A stretch of 64,000 bases of DNA. It comes from Streptomyces cacaoi (GTDB lineage: Bacteria > Actinomycetota > Actinomycetes > Streptomycetales > Streptomycetaceae). The notes beneath the pieces are model-generated. The model did no database searches and was not told the origin of the DNA. It saw only the letters and a list, made by a program, of their open reading frames with translations. The translations under genes were made by a program, and so were the position numbers. The stretch lies in NCBI RefSeq assembly GCF_006539165.1, contig NZ_BJMM01000012.1, forward strand, positions 1 through 64,000. Direction: 5' to 3'. Numbering within the stretch: the stretch's first letter is position 1; the number at the start of each line of letters is the position of its first letter. Shown here one piece after another: positions 17,340-26,343 of the stretch.

Positions 17340-17912
17340 TCAGGACTTCTTGGCGCCGGGCTTCTTACGGCAGTCCTCCTGGTTGGCGACGGCCTCGCCG
17401 AGGTCGCCCTTCTGGAGGTTCTCCAGCGCCTTGTTCCCGCTCTCACCGAGCGTCTTGATCTGCGAGGCGACGTCCTCCAGGCCCTTGGAGAACTGGGCCT
17501 TGGCCTTGTCGTTGTCCGCCGTGCTCAGCGAGTCGATCTTCGTCTTCAGGCCCTTGTACTGGCTGGAGAGGCTCCGCAGTTCCTTGACGGCGTCCTTGCG
17601 GATCTTCGCTCCGCCGTCCACCGGCGGATCGCCCGCCTTGTCGATGGAGTTCGCCAGAGATCCGTACGCCGCGGAGACCTGCTGGAAGGCGGCCGAGTCG
17701 GTCTTCTTGACGTCGGCGCGGGAGTGCGTCTGGGGGGAAGCCTCGTCGATGGAGGCGTTCGCCTTCTGGATCTTCTGGACCTCGGGCCTGACCTTGTCGC
17801 AGACCTGCTTGGCCCAGGCGTCCGCCTTCTCGCCACTGTCGTCGCTGCACCCGGTCAGCGCGAGTACGAGTGCCGCACTGCCGGACAGCGCGGCCACAAG
17901 CTTCTTGTTCAC
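17340..17912 (-). CDS. Small secreted lipoprotein of unknown function
   Basis: A 190-residue protein with a clear lipoprotein signal: KK near the start, a hydrophobic core, and lipobox LALTGC (Cys at about residue 22). The mature part is charged and mostly helical in character, with regularly spaced Lys, Asp and Leu and no catalytic motif; two Cys remain (AKQVCDKV and EDCRKK), which could form a disulfide. Streptomyces have such a gene next to hppA. The GTG at 17912 is chosen because GGAAGGG lies 10 bases upstream and it places the signal peptide at the N-terminus; an ATG at 17930 is an alternative. Function unknown. Confidence 0.8.
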   Translation of the reverse strand: MNKKLVAALSGSAALVLALTGCSDDSGEKADAWAKQVCDKVRPEVQKIQKANASIDEASPQTHSRADVKKTDSAAFQQVSAAYGSLANSIDKAGDPPVDGGAKIRKDAVKELRSLSSQYKGLKTKIDSLSTADNDKAKAQFSKGLEDVASQIKTLGESGNKALENLQKGDLGEAVANQEDCRKKPGAKKS

Positions 17913-18176
17913 CGGATCGGTCCCTTCCATGGCTGTTCGGCCCGGAACATACACGCCGGGGCGGGAGCCGCGACGAGCCGCACAATTCATCTGTCCGGGA
18001 TTACAGCCATTTGCACCACAACGCACATCCCGACATTCCGGTCAGCAGTCACATGCGTTCCGGCTACACGGATCCCGGCACACGACGAGGCGGACGAGGC
18101 GCCAACGCGCCCCGCCCGCCCACGTGTTGAGCTGCACGGAAGCCGCCGTACCGGCCGCCGCGCCGGTCGCCGCCGG
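17913..18176. other. Intergenic, promoter of the small lipoprotein gene
   Basis: A 264-bp gap between hppA's stop and the lipoprotein start, both on the minus strand. The 18020-18060 part has relatively low GC. I find no convincing hairpin or -35/-10 pair. Confidence 0.3.
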
Positions 18177-20576
18177 CTAGGAGGCGGCCACCGGATCGGA
18201 GGGCTTCGCCACCCTTTCGGTGTTGTCTTCCTCACCCACGGCGATCCCGCGCCGCTTGGAGAGGTACACGGCGCCCACGATGACCACGGCGGAGAGCGCC
18301 GCCACCGTCACCCGGACACCGACGCTCTGGTCCTGCCCGTAGCTGAACTTGACGACGGCGGGCGCGATGAGCAGCGCCACCAGGTTCATCACCTTCAGCA
18401 GCGGGTTGATCGCCGGGCCCGCGGTGTCCTTGAACGGGTCGCCGACCGTGTCGCCGATGACGGTCGCCTCGTGCGCCTCGCTCCCCTTGCCGCCGTGGTG
18501 CCCGTCCTCGACCAGCTTCTTCGCGTTGTCCCAGGCGCCGCCGGAGTTGGCGAGGAAGACGGCCATGAGCGTGCCGGCCCCGATCGCCCCGGCGAGGAAC
18601 GCGGCCAGCGCGCCGACGCCCAGCGTGAAGCCCACGAAGATCGGCGCCATCACGGCGAGCAGCCCCGGCGTCGTCAGCTCCCGCAGCGCGTCCTTGGTGC
18701 AGATGTCCACGACGCGGCCGTACTCGGGCTGCTCGGTGTACGTCATGATCCCGGGCCGGTCCCGGAACTGCCGGCGCACCTCGTAGACCACCGAACCCGC
18801 CGACCGGGACACGGCGTTGATGGCCAGCCCCGAGAAGAGGAAGACCACCGCGGCCCCGAACATCAGCCCGACCAGCGTGCTGGGCTGTGCGATGTCGACG
18901 AGGTCCAGCATCTTGCCCGCGCTCTGCTGCGCCGTGTCCAGGGCCTTGCCCAACTCCGTGCGGTAGGAGCCGAACAGGGCCGCGGCGGCGAGCACCGCGG
19001 TGGCGATCGCGATGCCCTTGGTGATCGCCTTCGTGGTGTTCCCGACCGCGTCCAGATCGGTCAGCACCTGCGCCCCGGCGCCCTCGACGTCGCCGGACAT
19101 CTCCGCGATGCCCTGCGCGTTGTCGGAGACCGGCCCGAAGGTGTCCATGGCGACGATCACGCCGACGGTCGTCAGCAGCCCGGTCCCCGCCAGCGCCACG
19201 GCGAACAGCGCCAGCATCACCGTGCCGCCGCCCAGCAGGAAGGCCCCGTAGACGCCGAGACCGATCAACAGGGCGGTGTAGACGGCCGATTCGAGCCCGA
19301 TCGAGATACCGGAGAGCACCACCGTCGCCGGGCCCGTCAGCGAGGTCTTGCCGATGTCCCGCACCGGCTTCCGGTTCGTCTCCGTGAAGTAGCCGGTCAG
19401 CTGCTGGATCACGGCGGCCAGCACGATGCCGATCGCGACCGCCACGATCGCCAGGATCCGGGGGTCACCGCTGTGTCCCAGGATCTCCGGCGCGTCACTG
19501 CCCGAGACGCCCTTGAGATCCGCGTAGCTGGACGGCAGATACGCGAAGGCGGCCACGGCCACCAGCACCAGGGAGATCACGGCGGAGATGAAGAACCCGC
19601 GGTTGATCGCCGTCATCCCGCTCCGGTCCGCCCGGCGCGGAGCCACCGCGAACACCCCGATCATCGCGGTGATCACGCCGATCGCGGGGACGAGCAGCGG
19701 GAAGACGAGCCCGGAGTCGCCGAACACCGCCGTGCCGAGGATGAGCGCCGCGACGAGCGTCACCGCGTACGACTCGAACAGGTCCGCCGCCATACCGGCG
19801 CAGTCGCCGACGTTGTCGCCCACGTTGTCCGCGATCGTCGCCGCGTTGCGCGGATCGTCCTCGGGGATGCCCTGTTCGACCTTGCCGACGAGGTCGGCGC
19901 CGACGTCCGCGGCCTTCGTGAAGATGCCGCCGCCGACCCGCATGAACATCGCGATCAGCGCCGCACCGAGGCCGAAGCCCTCCAGCACCTTGGGCGCGTC
20001 GGCCGCGTAGACGAGCACGACGCACGCCGCACCGAGCAGCCCGAGGCCGACGGTGAACATTCCGACGACGCCGCCCGTGCGAAATGCGATCTTCATGGCC
20101 CGGTGCGAAACGGCGGTCAGATCCGCGGACACCGTTTCCTGCGCGGGAGTCGCCTCACGCGCAGCGGCAGCCACGCGCACATTGCTGCGCACCGCGAGCC
20201 ACATACCGATATAGCCGGTGGCCGCCGAGAAAGCCGCACCGACCAGGAAGAACAGCGAGCGGCCGATCCGCTGTTTCATGTCGTCGGCCGGCAGGAGCAT
20301 GAGCAGGAAGAAGACGACCACCGCGAATACCCCGAGGGTGCGCAGTTGTCGCGCCAGATACGCGTTCGCGCCCTCCTGCACCGCGGACGCGATCTTCTTC
20401 ATGTTGTCGGTGCCTTCACCGGCTGCGAGCACTTGTCGTACCAGCACCACGGCGACGCCCAGCGCTGCCAGCGCGACGACCGCGATCACGATCGCGAGTC
20501 CGCGGTTGCCACTGGTCAGTTCTGCGGCATCAGCGAGGAGCCGGGGGTGGGAAAGTGGGCTGAGTTGCCCCGCCAT
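18177..20576 (-). CDS. hppA: Proton-pumping membrane pyrophosphatase, K+-insensitive
   Basis: A 799-residue membrane-bound H+-translocating pyrophosphatase with about 16 membrane segments. It couples hydrolysis of PPi, a by-product of biosynthesis, to proton export. Signatures are GGIFTKAADVGADLVGKVE and DNVGDNVGDCAGMAADL, which bind Mg-PPi, and a second acidic set, DTVGDPFKDTAGP, near the C-terminus. GNTTKAITKG carries Lys and Thr at the positions that distinguish K+-insensitive enzymes from K+-dependent ones (Ala and Gly there). The ATG at 20576 has AAGGAGG 5 bases upstream; the in-frame extension to 20750 lacks coding character. Confidence 0.95.
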   Translation of the reverse strand: MAGQLSPLSHPRLLADAAELTSGNRGLAIVIAVVALAALGVAVVLVRQVLAAGEGTDNMKKIASAVQEGANAYLARQLRTLGVFAVVVFFLLMLLPADDMKQRIGRSLFFLVGAAFSAATGYIGMWLAVRSNVRVAAAAREATPAQETVSADLTAVSHRAMKIAFRTGGVVGMFTVGLGLLGAACVVLVYAADAPKVLEGFGLGAALIAMFMRVGGGIFTKAADVGADLVGKVEQGIPEDDPRNAATIADNVGDNVGDCAGMAADLFESYAVTLVAALILGTAVFGDSGLVFPLLVPAIGVITAMIGVFAVAPRRADRSGMTAINRGFFISAVISLVLVAVAAFAYLPSSYADLKGVSGSDAPEILGHSGDPRILAIVAVAIGIVLAAVIQQLTGYFTETNRKPVRDIGKTSLTGPATVVLSGISIGLESAVYTALLIGLGVYGAFLLGGGTVMLALFAVALAGTGLLTTVGVIVAMDTFGPVSDNAQGIAEMSGDVEGAGAQVLTDLDAVGNTTKAITKGIAIATAVLAAAALFGSYRTELGKALDTAQQSAGKMLDLVDIAQPSTLVGLMFGAAVVFLFSGLAINAVSRSAGSVVYEVRRQFRDRPGIMTYTEQPEYGRVVDICTKDALRELTTPGLLAVMAPIFVGFTLGVGALAAFLAGAIGAGTLMAVFLANSGGAWDNAKKLVEDGHHGGKGSEAHEATVIGDTVGDPFKDTAGPAINPLLKVMNLVALLIAPAVVKFSYGQDQSVGVRVTVAALSAVVIVGAVYLSKRRGIAVGEEDNTERVAKPSDPVAAS

Positions 20577-21192
20577 TCGTCCTCCTTGACGTTTGGCACA
20601 TGGGCGCGCGCAAGCACGCTCAGGCGTCCTGCTGCAAAGATGTGGACGGATTGTAGGGAGCGCCACTCGATCCAAACAGAGCACAGCAGCGGGAATTCGC
20701 CCCCACCGGCGAAGATCGGCCGCTTCCCCGGCCCGGTAATTCGCTCGCACGAGGGAAGCCGCAAATTCGGCTGACCCCGAAAGAATGATCTCCCAAATGA
20801 TCAGGGGCCCGGGAAATCACCTGGTCAGAAATACGCCGGGAAGTGATCGGGAGATCACGAATATCCACCCGGAAGATCGAAGAAACGGGCGCAACAGCCC
20901 TCTTCCGTACCTCGCACCCACTCCCAGGGAGGGCGCGGAACGATCCCTTCACCCGTCACTCTCCCGGGGCTTCCACAGAGCCCGCGCACGGCCCCGCGCG
21001 AGGGCCTGGGGACGGAGAGGCCGCGAACGGCCTCACGGCACAGCCGGAGAGCCGCACGGCCGCCGAGAGGCGCGCCCGGGAAGTGGAGAGCAGCCGTGGG
21101 GGAACTCCGGGGCACGGAGCGCCGGTTGAAGCGATGAGGAACGCGGCCCGGAAGGGCCGGAGCCGCGGTGAGGGGGGAGCCGGGGGGCCGGC
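20577..21192. other. 616-bp spacer upstream of hppA, no gene
   Basis: The part next to hppA (20590-20900) is relatively AT-rich and probably holds its promoter. It contains related inverted repeats: TGATCTCCC (20786-20794) with its inverse GGGAGATCA (20849-20857), and a perfect palindrome GTGATC-GGGA-GATCAC (20843-20858). The rest, to 21192, is GC-rich with small hairpins and no ORF with coding character. Confidence 0.45.
20786..20858. repeat. Paired inverted GATC-type elements upstream of hppA
   Basis: TGATCTCCC at 20786-20794 and GGGAGATCA at 20849-20857 are exact inverses; the second is part of the palindrome GTGATCGGGAGATCAC. Centre-to-centre spacing is 63 bp, six helical turns, which would suit cooperative protein binding. 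Function is inferred only. Confidence 0.35.
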
Positions 21193-21717
21193 TCAGGGGA
21201 CGAGGGACTCCGGAGCCGTCGGCCAGCTCATCCGGATGACGCCGCCGTTCTCGTCGGCGGACACCTCGACGTCGTCGACGAGCCCGCTGATCACCGCGAG
21301 CCCCATCTCGCCGTCGCCCTCGTCCTCCTCGGCGGTCGGCTCGGGGATCTCGCCCCGGGCGCCCGGCACGAGCGCACCCTCGGCCTCCGCGTGGCCGTTG
21401 CCGGTGCCGCCGGACGAGGAGAGGGGCGCGGTGCCGACGGAGGCGCCGGGCACGGAGAACCGCCGGTGCGGCGCCTCGTCGGCGACCTCGATGGCGAACT
21501 TCTTCTCGTCCTCGATCAGAGAGACCCGGACCGGGCCCTCGACGCCGTGCGCCATGTGCAGGCCGACGGCGCGGGTGCACGCCTCGCCCACGGCGAGCCG
21601 CACCTCGTCCAGCACGGCCTCGTCCACCCCTGAGCGCCGCGCCACCGCGGCAGCCACCAGCCGCGCCGTCCGGACGTGCTCCGGCAGCGGACTGAACAGG
21701 AGTTCAACGGTGGCCAT
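21193..21717 (-). CDS. Anti-sigma factor, RsbW-like, partner of BldG
   Basis: A 174-residue HATPase_c (GHKL) serine-kinase-type anti-sigma factor. The N box has DEVRLAVGEACTRAVG, the place of the ATP/Mg-binding Glu and Asn; here a Thr-Arg replaces the usual Asn, which may weaken kinase activity. The G1 box VADEAPHRRF is present, then an acidic disordered insertion (about 88-135) precedes GLAVISGLVDDVEV, the G2-like end. It lies 144 bp downstream of bldG on the same strand. In S. coelicolor the equivalent gene (SCO3548, from memory) encodes an anti-sigma factor bound by BldG. Confidence 0.88.
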   Translation of the reverse strand: MATVELLFSPLPEHVRTARLVAAAVARRSGVDEAVLDEVRLAVGEACTRAVGLHMAHGVEGPVRVSLIEDEKKFAIEVADEAPHRRFSVPGASVGTAPLSSSGGTGNGHAEAEGALVPGARGEIPEPTAEEDEGDGEMGLAVISGLVDDVEVSADENGGVIRMSWPTAPESLVP

Positions 21718-21827
21718 GCCATCCCCCTCGGGTCTTCCCTCGGCTTCTGTGGGCCACCGCCCTCAGCGGGGCCCGAGGCCCGATGTGCCGCTGCCGGCAC
21801 CGGGCTTCCGGTCGTCCGGTCCGCCGC

Positions 21828-21845
21828 CCCGCCCCGAAGGGCGGG
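21828..21845 (-). terminator. Attenuator-like hairpin between bldG and the anti-sigma gene
   Basis: CCCGCCC (21828-21834), loop CGAA, GGGCGGG (21839-21845), 16 bases past the bldG stop on the minus strand. A short stem without T-tract could terminate part of the transcripts, giving more bldG than anti-sigma mRNA. Both mono- and bicistronic transcripts have been described for this pair in S. coelicolor (from memory). Confidence 0.5.
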
Positions 21846-21861
21846 CGACGACGCGGACTCG

Positions 21862-22203
21862 TCAGTCGGTGGCCGCGACGGCCTCGTCGACGGACGGGTG
21901 GATCGGGAACACCTTGGTCAGCCCAGTGATACGGAAGATCTTGAGAATGCGCTCCTGGTTGCAGACCAGGCGCAGGGAGCCCTCATGGGCACGCACCCGC
22001 TTCAGCCCGCCGACGAGCACGCCGAGGCCGGTGGAGTCGAGGAAGTCGACGCCTTCCATGTCCACGACGAGGTGGTAGCTGCCGTCGTTCACGAGCTCGA
22101 CCAGCTGCTCACGCAGCTTGGGCGCGGTGTATACATCAATCTCGCCACCGACCTCGACGATCGTGCGATCGCCTACGGTACGGGTCGACAGGGACAGGTC
22201 CAC
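21862..22203 (-). CDS. bldG: Anti-anti-sigma factor BldG
   Basis: A 113-residue STAS-domain anti-sigma factor antagonist, identical in length to S. coelicolor BldG. The phosphorylation site is Ser57 in [15 protein letters not shown]. Unphosphorylated BldG binds anti-sigma factors and frees sigma factors needed for aerial growth and antibiotic production; phosphorylation switches it off. The likely partner is encoded just downstream. The start ATG is at 22203, with GGAGGATCTG upstream. The 71-bp gap to the divergent helicase gene must hold promoters for both genes. Confidence 0.95.
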   Translation of the reverse strand: MDLSLSTRTVGDRTIVEVGGEIDVYTAPKLREQLVELVNDGSYHLVVDMEGVDFLDSTGLGVLVGGLKRVRAHEGSLRLVCNQERILKIFRITGLTKVFPIHPSVDEAVAATD

Positions 22204-22274
22204 AGATCCTCCAGCACCTTGCTATCGAGCGGTCAGCCCCCTCGGTTCTCCCTCCCCCTGCCTGACGGAGAGAG

Positions 22275-25187
22275 GTGCCCCCAAAGGCAGGGGACGGATC
22301 GGCAGCCGCAGAGGCATCCAATCACTTACCACCAGGCGAGTACGACGCCTTGCGGCCATTGTCCGCCTCGCCGGTGACACACTCGGTACCGATGGCCAAC
22401 GAACAGCGCACCCAGCCCGCGGACGCTACCGGGCGGGCCGAGCCGGACCGCTCGGTGCCCCGTAGCGACCCTCGCGCTGTGCTCGCTCGGCTGGCCAGGG
22501 GGTCGGACCGCGCCGAGCGCATCACTCATACGGAGCACTTGCCCCCGCGGAACGGTCGCCATGCAGACTGGCCCGGCCAGATCCGGCCCGAAGTGATCGA
22601 AGCCATTCGCGCCGCGGGCATCGGCCGTCCCTGGGAGCACCAGGCACGCGCCGCGGAGCACGCCATGAACGGCGATTCCGTGATCATTGCCACGGGCACC
22701 GCCTCCGGGAAGTCCCTCGCCTACCTGGCCCCCGTCCTCAGCCGCCTGCTCGACGGCTCCGAGGCGCCGAACGGCCGCGGAGCCACCGCGCTCTACCTGG
22801 CCCCCACCAAGGCGCTCGCCGCCGACCAGCGCCGCGCCGTCGCCGGCCTGGCCCGCCCCCTCGGCACCTCCGTGCGGCCCGCCGTGTACGACGGCGACAC
22901 CCCCGTCGAGGAACGGGAGTGGGTACGCCTGTACGCGAACTACGTCCTCACCAACCCGGACATGCTGCACCGCGGCATCCTGCCCGGGCACTCCCGCTGG
23001 TCCTCCTTCCTGCGCGGCCTGCGCTACATCGTCATCGACGAATGCCACACCTACCGGGGCGTCTTCGGCTCCCACGTCGCACAGGTCCTGCGCAGGCTGC
23101 GCCGGGTGTGCGCCCGGTACGGCGCGTCCCCCGTCTTCCTGCTCGCCTCCGCCACCGCCGCCTCGCCCGGCGAGGGAGCCGCGCGGCTCACCGGCGTACG
23201 GCACGTCGAGATCACCGAGGACACCTCTCCGCGCGGCGAGACCGTGTTCGCCCTGTGGGAACCGCCGCTCACCGACCTGGAGGGCGAGCGGGGCGCCCCC
23301 GTGCGGCGCACCGCCACCGCCGAGGCCGCCGAACTCCTCACCGAACTCGCGCTCCAGCAGGTGCGCACCGTCGCCTTCGTCCGCTCCCGGCGGGGAGCCG
23401 AGCTGATCTCCCTCATCGCCCAGGACCGGCTCTCCGGCGTCCCCGCACCCCGCGCCGCGCACCCCGACGACCGCAGGGACGACCACGTGGACGACCGCGT
23501 GGACGACCGCGTGGACCCCTGGGACCTCGGCCCGGCGGAGACCGCGGCCACCCACGACAGCGGCACGACCGACGCCCTGCCCCGGGCGGCCACGCCCCAC
23601 GACCGGTCCGCCGACGCCGGCCTCGGTAACGGGGTCGTGCCCGGCGCCGACGGCGGGCTCGGTGCCGAAGCCGCCCGGGGTGCGGACGGAGCGCCGCGGA
23701 GCGCCGGCGCCTGGCGCACGCCGGATGCGCCCGGGACGAACGGTGCGGGCGCGTCCGGCGCGGGTGCACCCGGTGAGCACGCGCTCCGTGCGGGCGCCTC
23801 GCAAGCCGGCGCGAGCCTCCTGGCGGGGGACGGCCTCCCCGGGATACGGCGGCGGGGCCTCGCCGGACGGGTCGCCGCCTACCGGGGCGGATACCTGCCC
23901 GAGGAACGCCGCGCCCTCGAACGGGCCCTGCACACCGGTGAGTTGCTCGGTCTCGCCGCCACCAACGCACTCGAACTGGGCATCGACATCTCAGGGCTCG
24001 ACGCCGTCCTGATCACCGGCTATCCCGGGACCCGTGCCTCGCTCTGGCAGCAAGCCGGCCGGGCCGGACGCAGCGGCCAGGGCGCGCTGGCCGTGCTGAT
24101 CGCCCGCGACGAGCCGCTCGACACCTATCTCGTCCACCATCCCGAATCCCTCTTCCGTACACCGGTCGAATCCACCGTCCTGGACCCGCACAATCCGTAC
24201 GTCCTCGCCCCCCATCTGTGCGCGGCAGCAGCCGAGATCCCGCTCGCCGAGGCCGACTTCGAGCTCTTCGGCCCGGAGACCGGACAACTGCTGCGGAAGC
24301 TGGAAGAGCGCAAGCTGCTGCGCCGCCGCGGCTCCGGCTGGTACTGGACCCGTAAGGAACGCGCCGCCGACCTCACCGACATCCGCGGCAGCGGCGGCAA
24401 ACCCGTCCAGGTCGTCGAGGAGGGCACGGGCCGGCTCCTCGGCACCGTCGACGCCGGAGCCGCGCACACCACCGTCCACGAAGGCGCCGTCCACCTCCAC
24501 CAGGGGCGGACCTATGTCGTCCGCCGGCTCGACCTCGACGACGCCGCCGCGCTCGTGGAGGAGTCGAGCCCGCCATGGACGACCATGGCCCGCGACACCA
24601 CGGCGCTGGCCATCCTGGACACCGAGGCCGAGGTGGCCTGGGGCGAGGCACGCCTGTGCTTCGGATCCGTCGAAGTCACCAACCAGGTCGTCTCCTATCT
24701 GCGGCGCCGACTCGTGACCGGCGAGGTGATGGGCGAGACGAAGCTCGATCTGCCGCCGCGCACCCTGCGCACCCGGGCCGTGTGGTGGACGGTCACCGAG
24801 GACCAGCTCGATGCCGCCCGCATCGACCCCGACATCCTCGCCGGCGCCCTGCACGCCGCCGAGCACGCCGCCATCGGGCTGCTTCCGCTCTTCGCCACCT
24901 GCGACCGGTGGGATATCGGCGGCGTCTCCATCGCCCTCCACCCGGACACCCTCCTTCCCACTGTCTTCGTCTACGACGGGCAGCCCGGCGGCGCGGGCTT
25001 CGCCGAACGCGGCTTCCACACCGCCAAGGAGTGGCTGACCGCCACACGGGACGCCATCGCCGCCTGCGAGTGCGAGGCCGGCTGCCCGTCCTGCATCCAG
25101 TCCCCCAAGTGCGGCAACGCCAACGACCCCCTCCACAAACGCGGAGCCGTCCGCCTCCTCACCGAACTCCTCAAATCCGCCCACTGA
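22275..25187 (+). CDS. DEAD/DEAH-box helicase with DUF1998 domain
   Basis: A superfamily 2 helicase of the YprA/MrfA type, 970 residues from the GTG at 22275. Motif I is ATGTASGKS, motif II DECH (VIDECHTYRG), motif III SAT, and motif VI QQAGRAGRSGQG. A low-complexity Gly/Ala/Asp insertion lies at about 395-520 between the RecA-like lobes. The DUF1998 C-terminus has the cysteine cluster CECEAGCPSCIQSPKCGN, which binds metal. Such helicases act in DNA repair. The GTG has GGAGAGAG upstream, and the extension (SNHLPPGEYDALRPL, SVPM) resembles the family N-terminus from memory; an ATG at 22392 is the alternative. The extension contains a TTA codon at 22326-22328, the target of the developmental tRNA bldA. 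Diverges from bldG. Confidence 0.9.
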   Translation: MPPKAGDGSAAAEASNHLPPGEYDALRPLSASPVTHSVPMANEQRTQPADATGRAEPDRSVPRSDPRAVLARLARGSDRAERITHTEHLPPRNGRHADWPGQIRPEVIEAIRAAGIGRPWEHQARAAEHAMNGDSVIIATGTASGKSLAYLAPVLSRLLDGSEAPNGRGATALYLAPTKALAADQRRAVAGLARPLGTSVRPAVYDGDTPVEEREWVRLYANYVLTNPDMLHRGILPGHSRWSSFLRGLRYIVIDECHTYRGVFGSHVAQVLRRLRRVCARYGASPVFLLASATAASPGEGAARLTGVRHVEITEDTSPRGETVFALWEPPLTDLEGERGAPVRRTATAEAAELLTELALQQVRTVAFVRSRRGAELISLIAQDRLSGVPAPRAAHPDDRRDDHVDDRVDDRVDPWDLGPAETAATHDSGTTDALPRAATPHDRSADAGLGNGVVPGADGGLGAEAARGADGAPRSAGAWRTPDAPGTNGAGASGAGAPGEHALRAGASQAGASLLAGDGLPGIRRRGLAGRVAAYRGGYLPEERRALERALHTGELLGLAATNALELGIDISGLDAVLITGYPGTRASLWQQAGRAGRSGQGALAVLIARDEPLDTYLVHHPESLFRTPVESTVLDPHNPYVLAPHLCAAAAEIPLAEADFELFGPETGQLLRKLEERKLLRRRGSGWYWTRKERAADLTDIRGSGGKPVQVVEEGTGRLLGTVDAGAAHTTVHEGAVHLHQGRTYVVRRLDLDDAAALVEESSPPWTTMARDTTALAILDTEAEVAWGEARLCFGSVEVTNQVVSYLRRRLVTGEVMGETKLDLPPRTLRTRAVWWTVTEDQLDAARIDPDILAGALHAAEHAAIGLLPLFATCDRWDIGGVSIALHPDTLLPTVFVYDGQPGGAGFAERGFHTAKEWLTATRDAIAACECEAGCPSCIQSPKCGNANDPLHKRGAVRLLTELLKSAH

Positions 25188-25752
25188 GCCGTCCCCGGCA
25201 ACCTCCGCCCCTTCCGCCTCCGCGCCCGTGAACTCCCCCTCTCTCGCGAGAGCCCTGCCTGACCGGCTGCGCCCGGAGAGCTCGACAACTGCCTCAGCTG
25301 GATGACCCGACAGCTGCCTCAGCTCCGTGACTCGGCGGCTACCTCAGCGCGGTGGCTCGTCAGCTGCCCCACCTCAGGCTCGTCGCGCCGCATGTCCCTC
25401 ACGCTCCACTTCCGCAACCTTCCGACTCCGGCCTCCGCACCGCGCCCATCACCGATCCACTGGCCACCACTCCGCCGGACGGCACACCGCCCCGCCGACG
25501 TCAGTTCGCCTGCCGCACGTCAGCTGGTGACGGCTTCACCCGGCAACCTGGGCCGCCCAACTCCCGCCCAGCGCGAGCCGGTTGCCGGGCCGAACCGGCG
25601 CCTGAGACGTCCCCGTTCAGGACCAGGCCGAGTGCGCCGACCACCCTTGCCGCTCGGTCGGCCCCGGAGAGGAAGGCGGGCAGCTGCGGCCCGATTCCCG
25701 TGCGAGCCGAGCCACGGGAATCGACCGGAGGCCCACATCCGTCGCACCGGCG
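25188..25752. other. 565-bp gene-free spacer with tandem repeats
   Basis: Between the helicase stop and the converging Tad operon. Frames on both strands lack coding bias. The only structure seen is the array of four 25-bp repeats at 25281-25380. Confidence 0.6.
25281..25380. repeat. Four degenerate 25-bp tandem repeats
   Basis: Units start at 25281, 25306, 25331 and 25356, each exactly 25 bases. Unit 2 opens CCCGACAGCTGCCTCAGCTC; a shared core is CGNCNNCTGCCTCAGC followed by a TGA or TGG end. Units 1 and 2 differ at only a few positions; unit 4 is the most diverged. Twenty-five is not a multiple of three, so it is not a peptide repeat. Confidence 0.75.
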
Positions 25753-26343
25753 TCATGGGCCGCCCTCCGCCCGCAGTGGCGCGTGCCCGGCGGGGCCCGC
25801 GCGGGAGCGGACCTGGGCGGTCAACGGGCCGCGGGTGACCCGGGCGTCAAGGTCGACGACGGTGCCGCGCAGGGCGCAGCGGGTCACTCGGGCGTGCTGG
25901 GCCCGGGCCACCTTCCGGGCCGTGGCACAGGCCCGGCGTTCGCCGTCCGGGGCCCGGTGCGCGGCCGCCAGGGCCGCCAGATCGGCGGCTCCACCGGCCC
26001 GATGGCGTACCGCCACGGCCTCCCCGTAGGCCAGCAACGCCCCGAAGACCGCGCACAACGCCGTGGCCACGACGGCGGCCCAGACCGTCGCCGAGCCGTC
26101 GTCCACTCCCGGACGGCCGCGCGTCCGGCGGCGCTTCGCGCCCCGCCCCGGCGGCCGGCCGTGGGCGGTGGCCTCCTTCCGCGCCGCTGCCCGGCCGAGC
26201 GGTCTGCCCGGGCCGGGGGCCGCGGGGGCGCCTGCGCGCCAGGGCCCGCGCGACCTTCCGGGGCTCCGCCGCTCACCGCGCAGCCGCGCCGTCCGTCTCG
26301 GCTGTGCCCTTGCCTTGCCCGATCGGGTCCGTCCACCCCTCAT
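25753..26343 (-). CDS. Rv3654c-family TadE-like membrane protein
   Basis: A 196-residue protein with a long basic N-terminus (about 75 residues, Arg/Pro/Gly-rich), then DGSATVWAAVVATAL and a single hydrophobic helix ending in a short charged turn (YGEAVAVRHRAGGAADLAALAAAH). This is the Rv3654c-type TadE-like pattern: helicase-secretion-neighbourhood proteins found at the end of actinobacterial Tad operons. The ATG at 26343 is fixed by AAGGAGAG six bases upstream and overlaps the end of the TadE gene by 71 bases, more than the 4-bp overlaps elsewhere in this operon. It probably lies in the membrane as a minor pilin or assembly factor. The basic N-terminus is longer than usual, so a later start is possible. 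Confidence 0.75.
   Translation of the reverse strand: MRGGRTRSGKARAQPRRTARLRGERRSPGRSRGPWRAGAPAAPGPGRPLGRAAARKEATAHGRPPGRGAKRRRTRGRPGVDDGSATVWAAVVATALCAVFGALLAYGEAVAVRHRAGGAADLAALAAAHRAPDGERRACATARKVARAQHARVTRCALRGTVVDLDARVTRGPLTAQVRSRAGPAGHAPLRAEGGP

Noticed and set aside
20855..21580. 241-codon minus-strand frame upstream of hppA
   Set aside because: Its first half overlaps the anti-sigma gene out of frame, and the rest lies in a spacer with no coding bias.
25281..25380. CRISPR array
   Set aside because: The 25-bp units are contiguous with no unique spacers, are degenerate, and no cas gene is present. The same applies to the repeats at 58053-58187.
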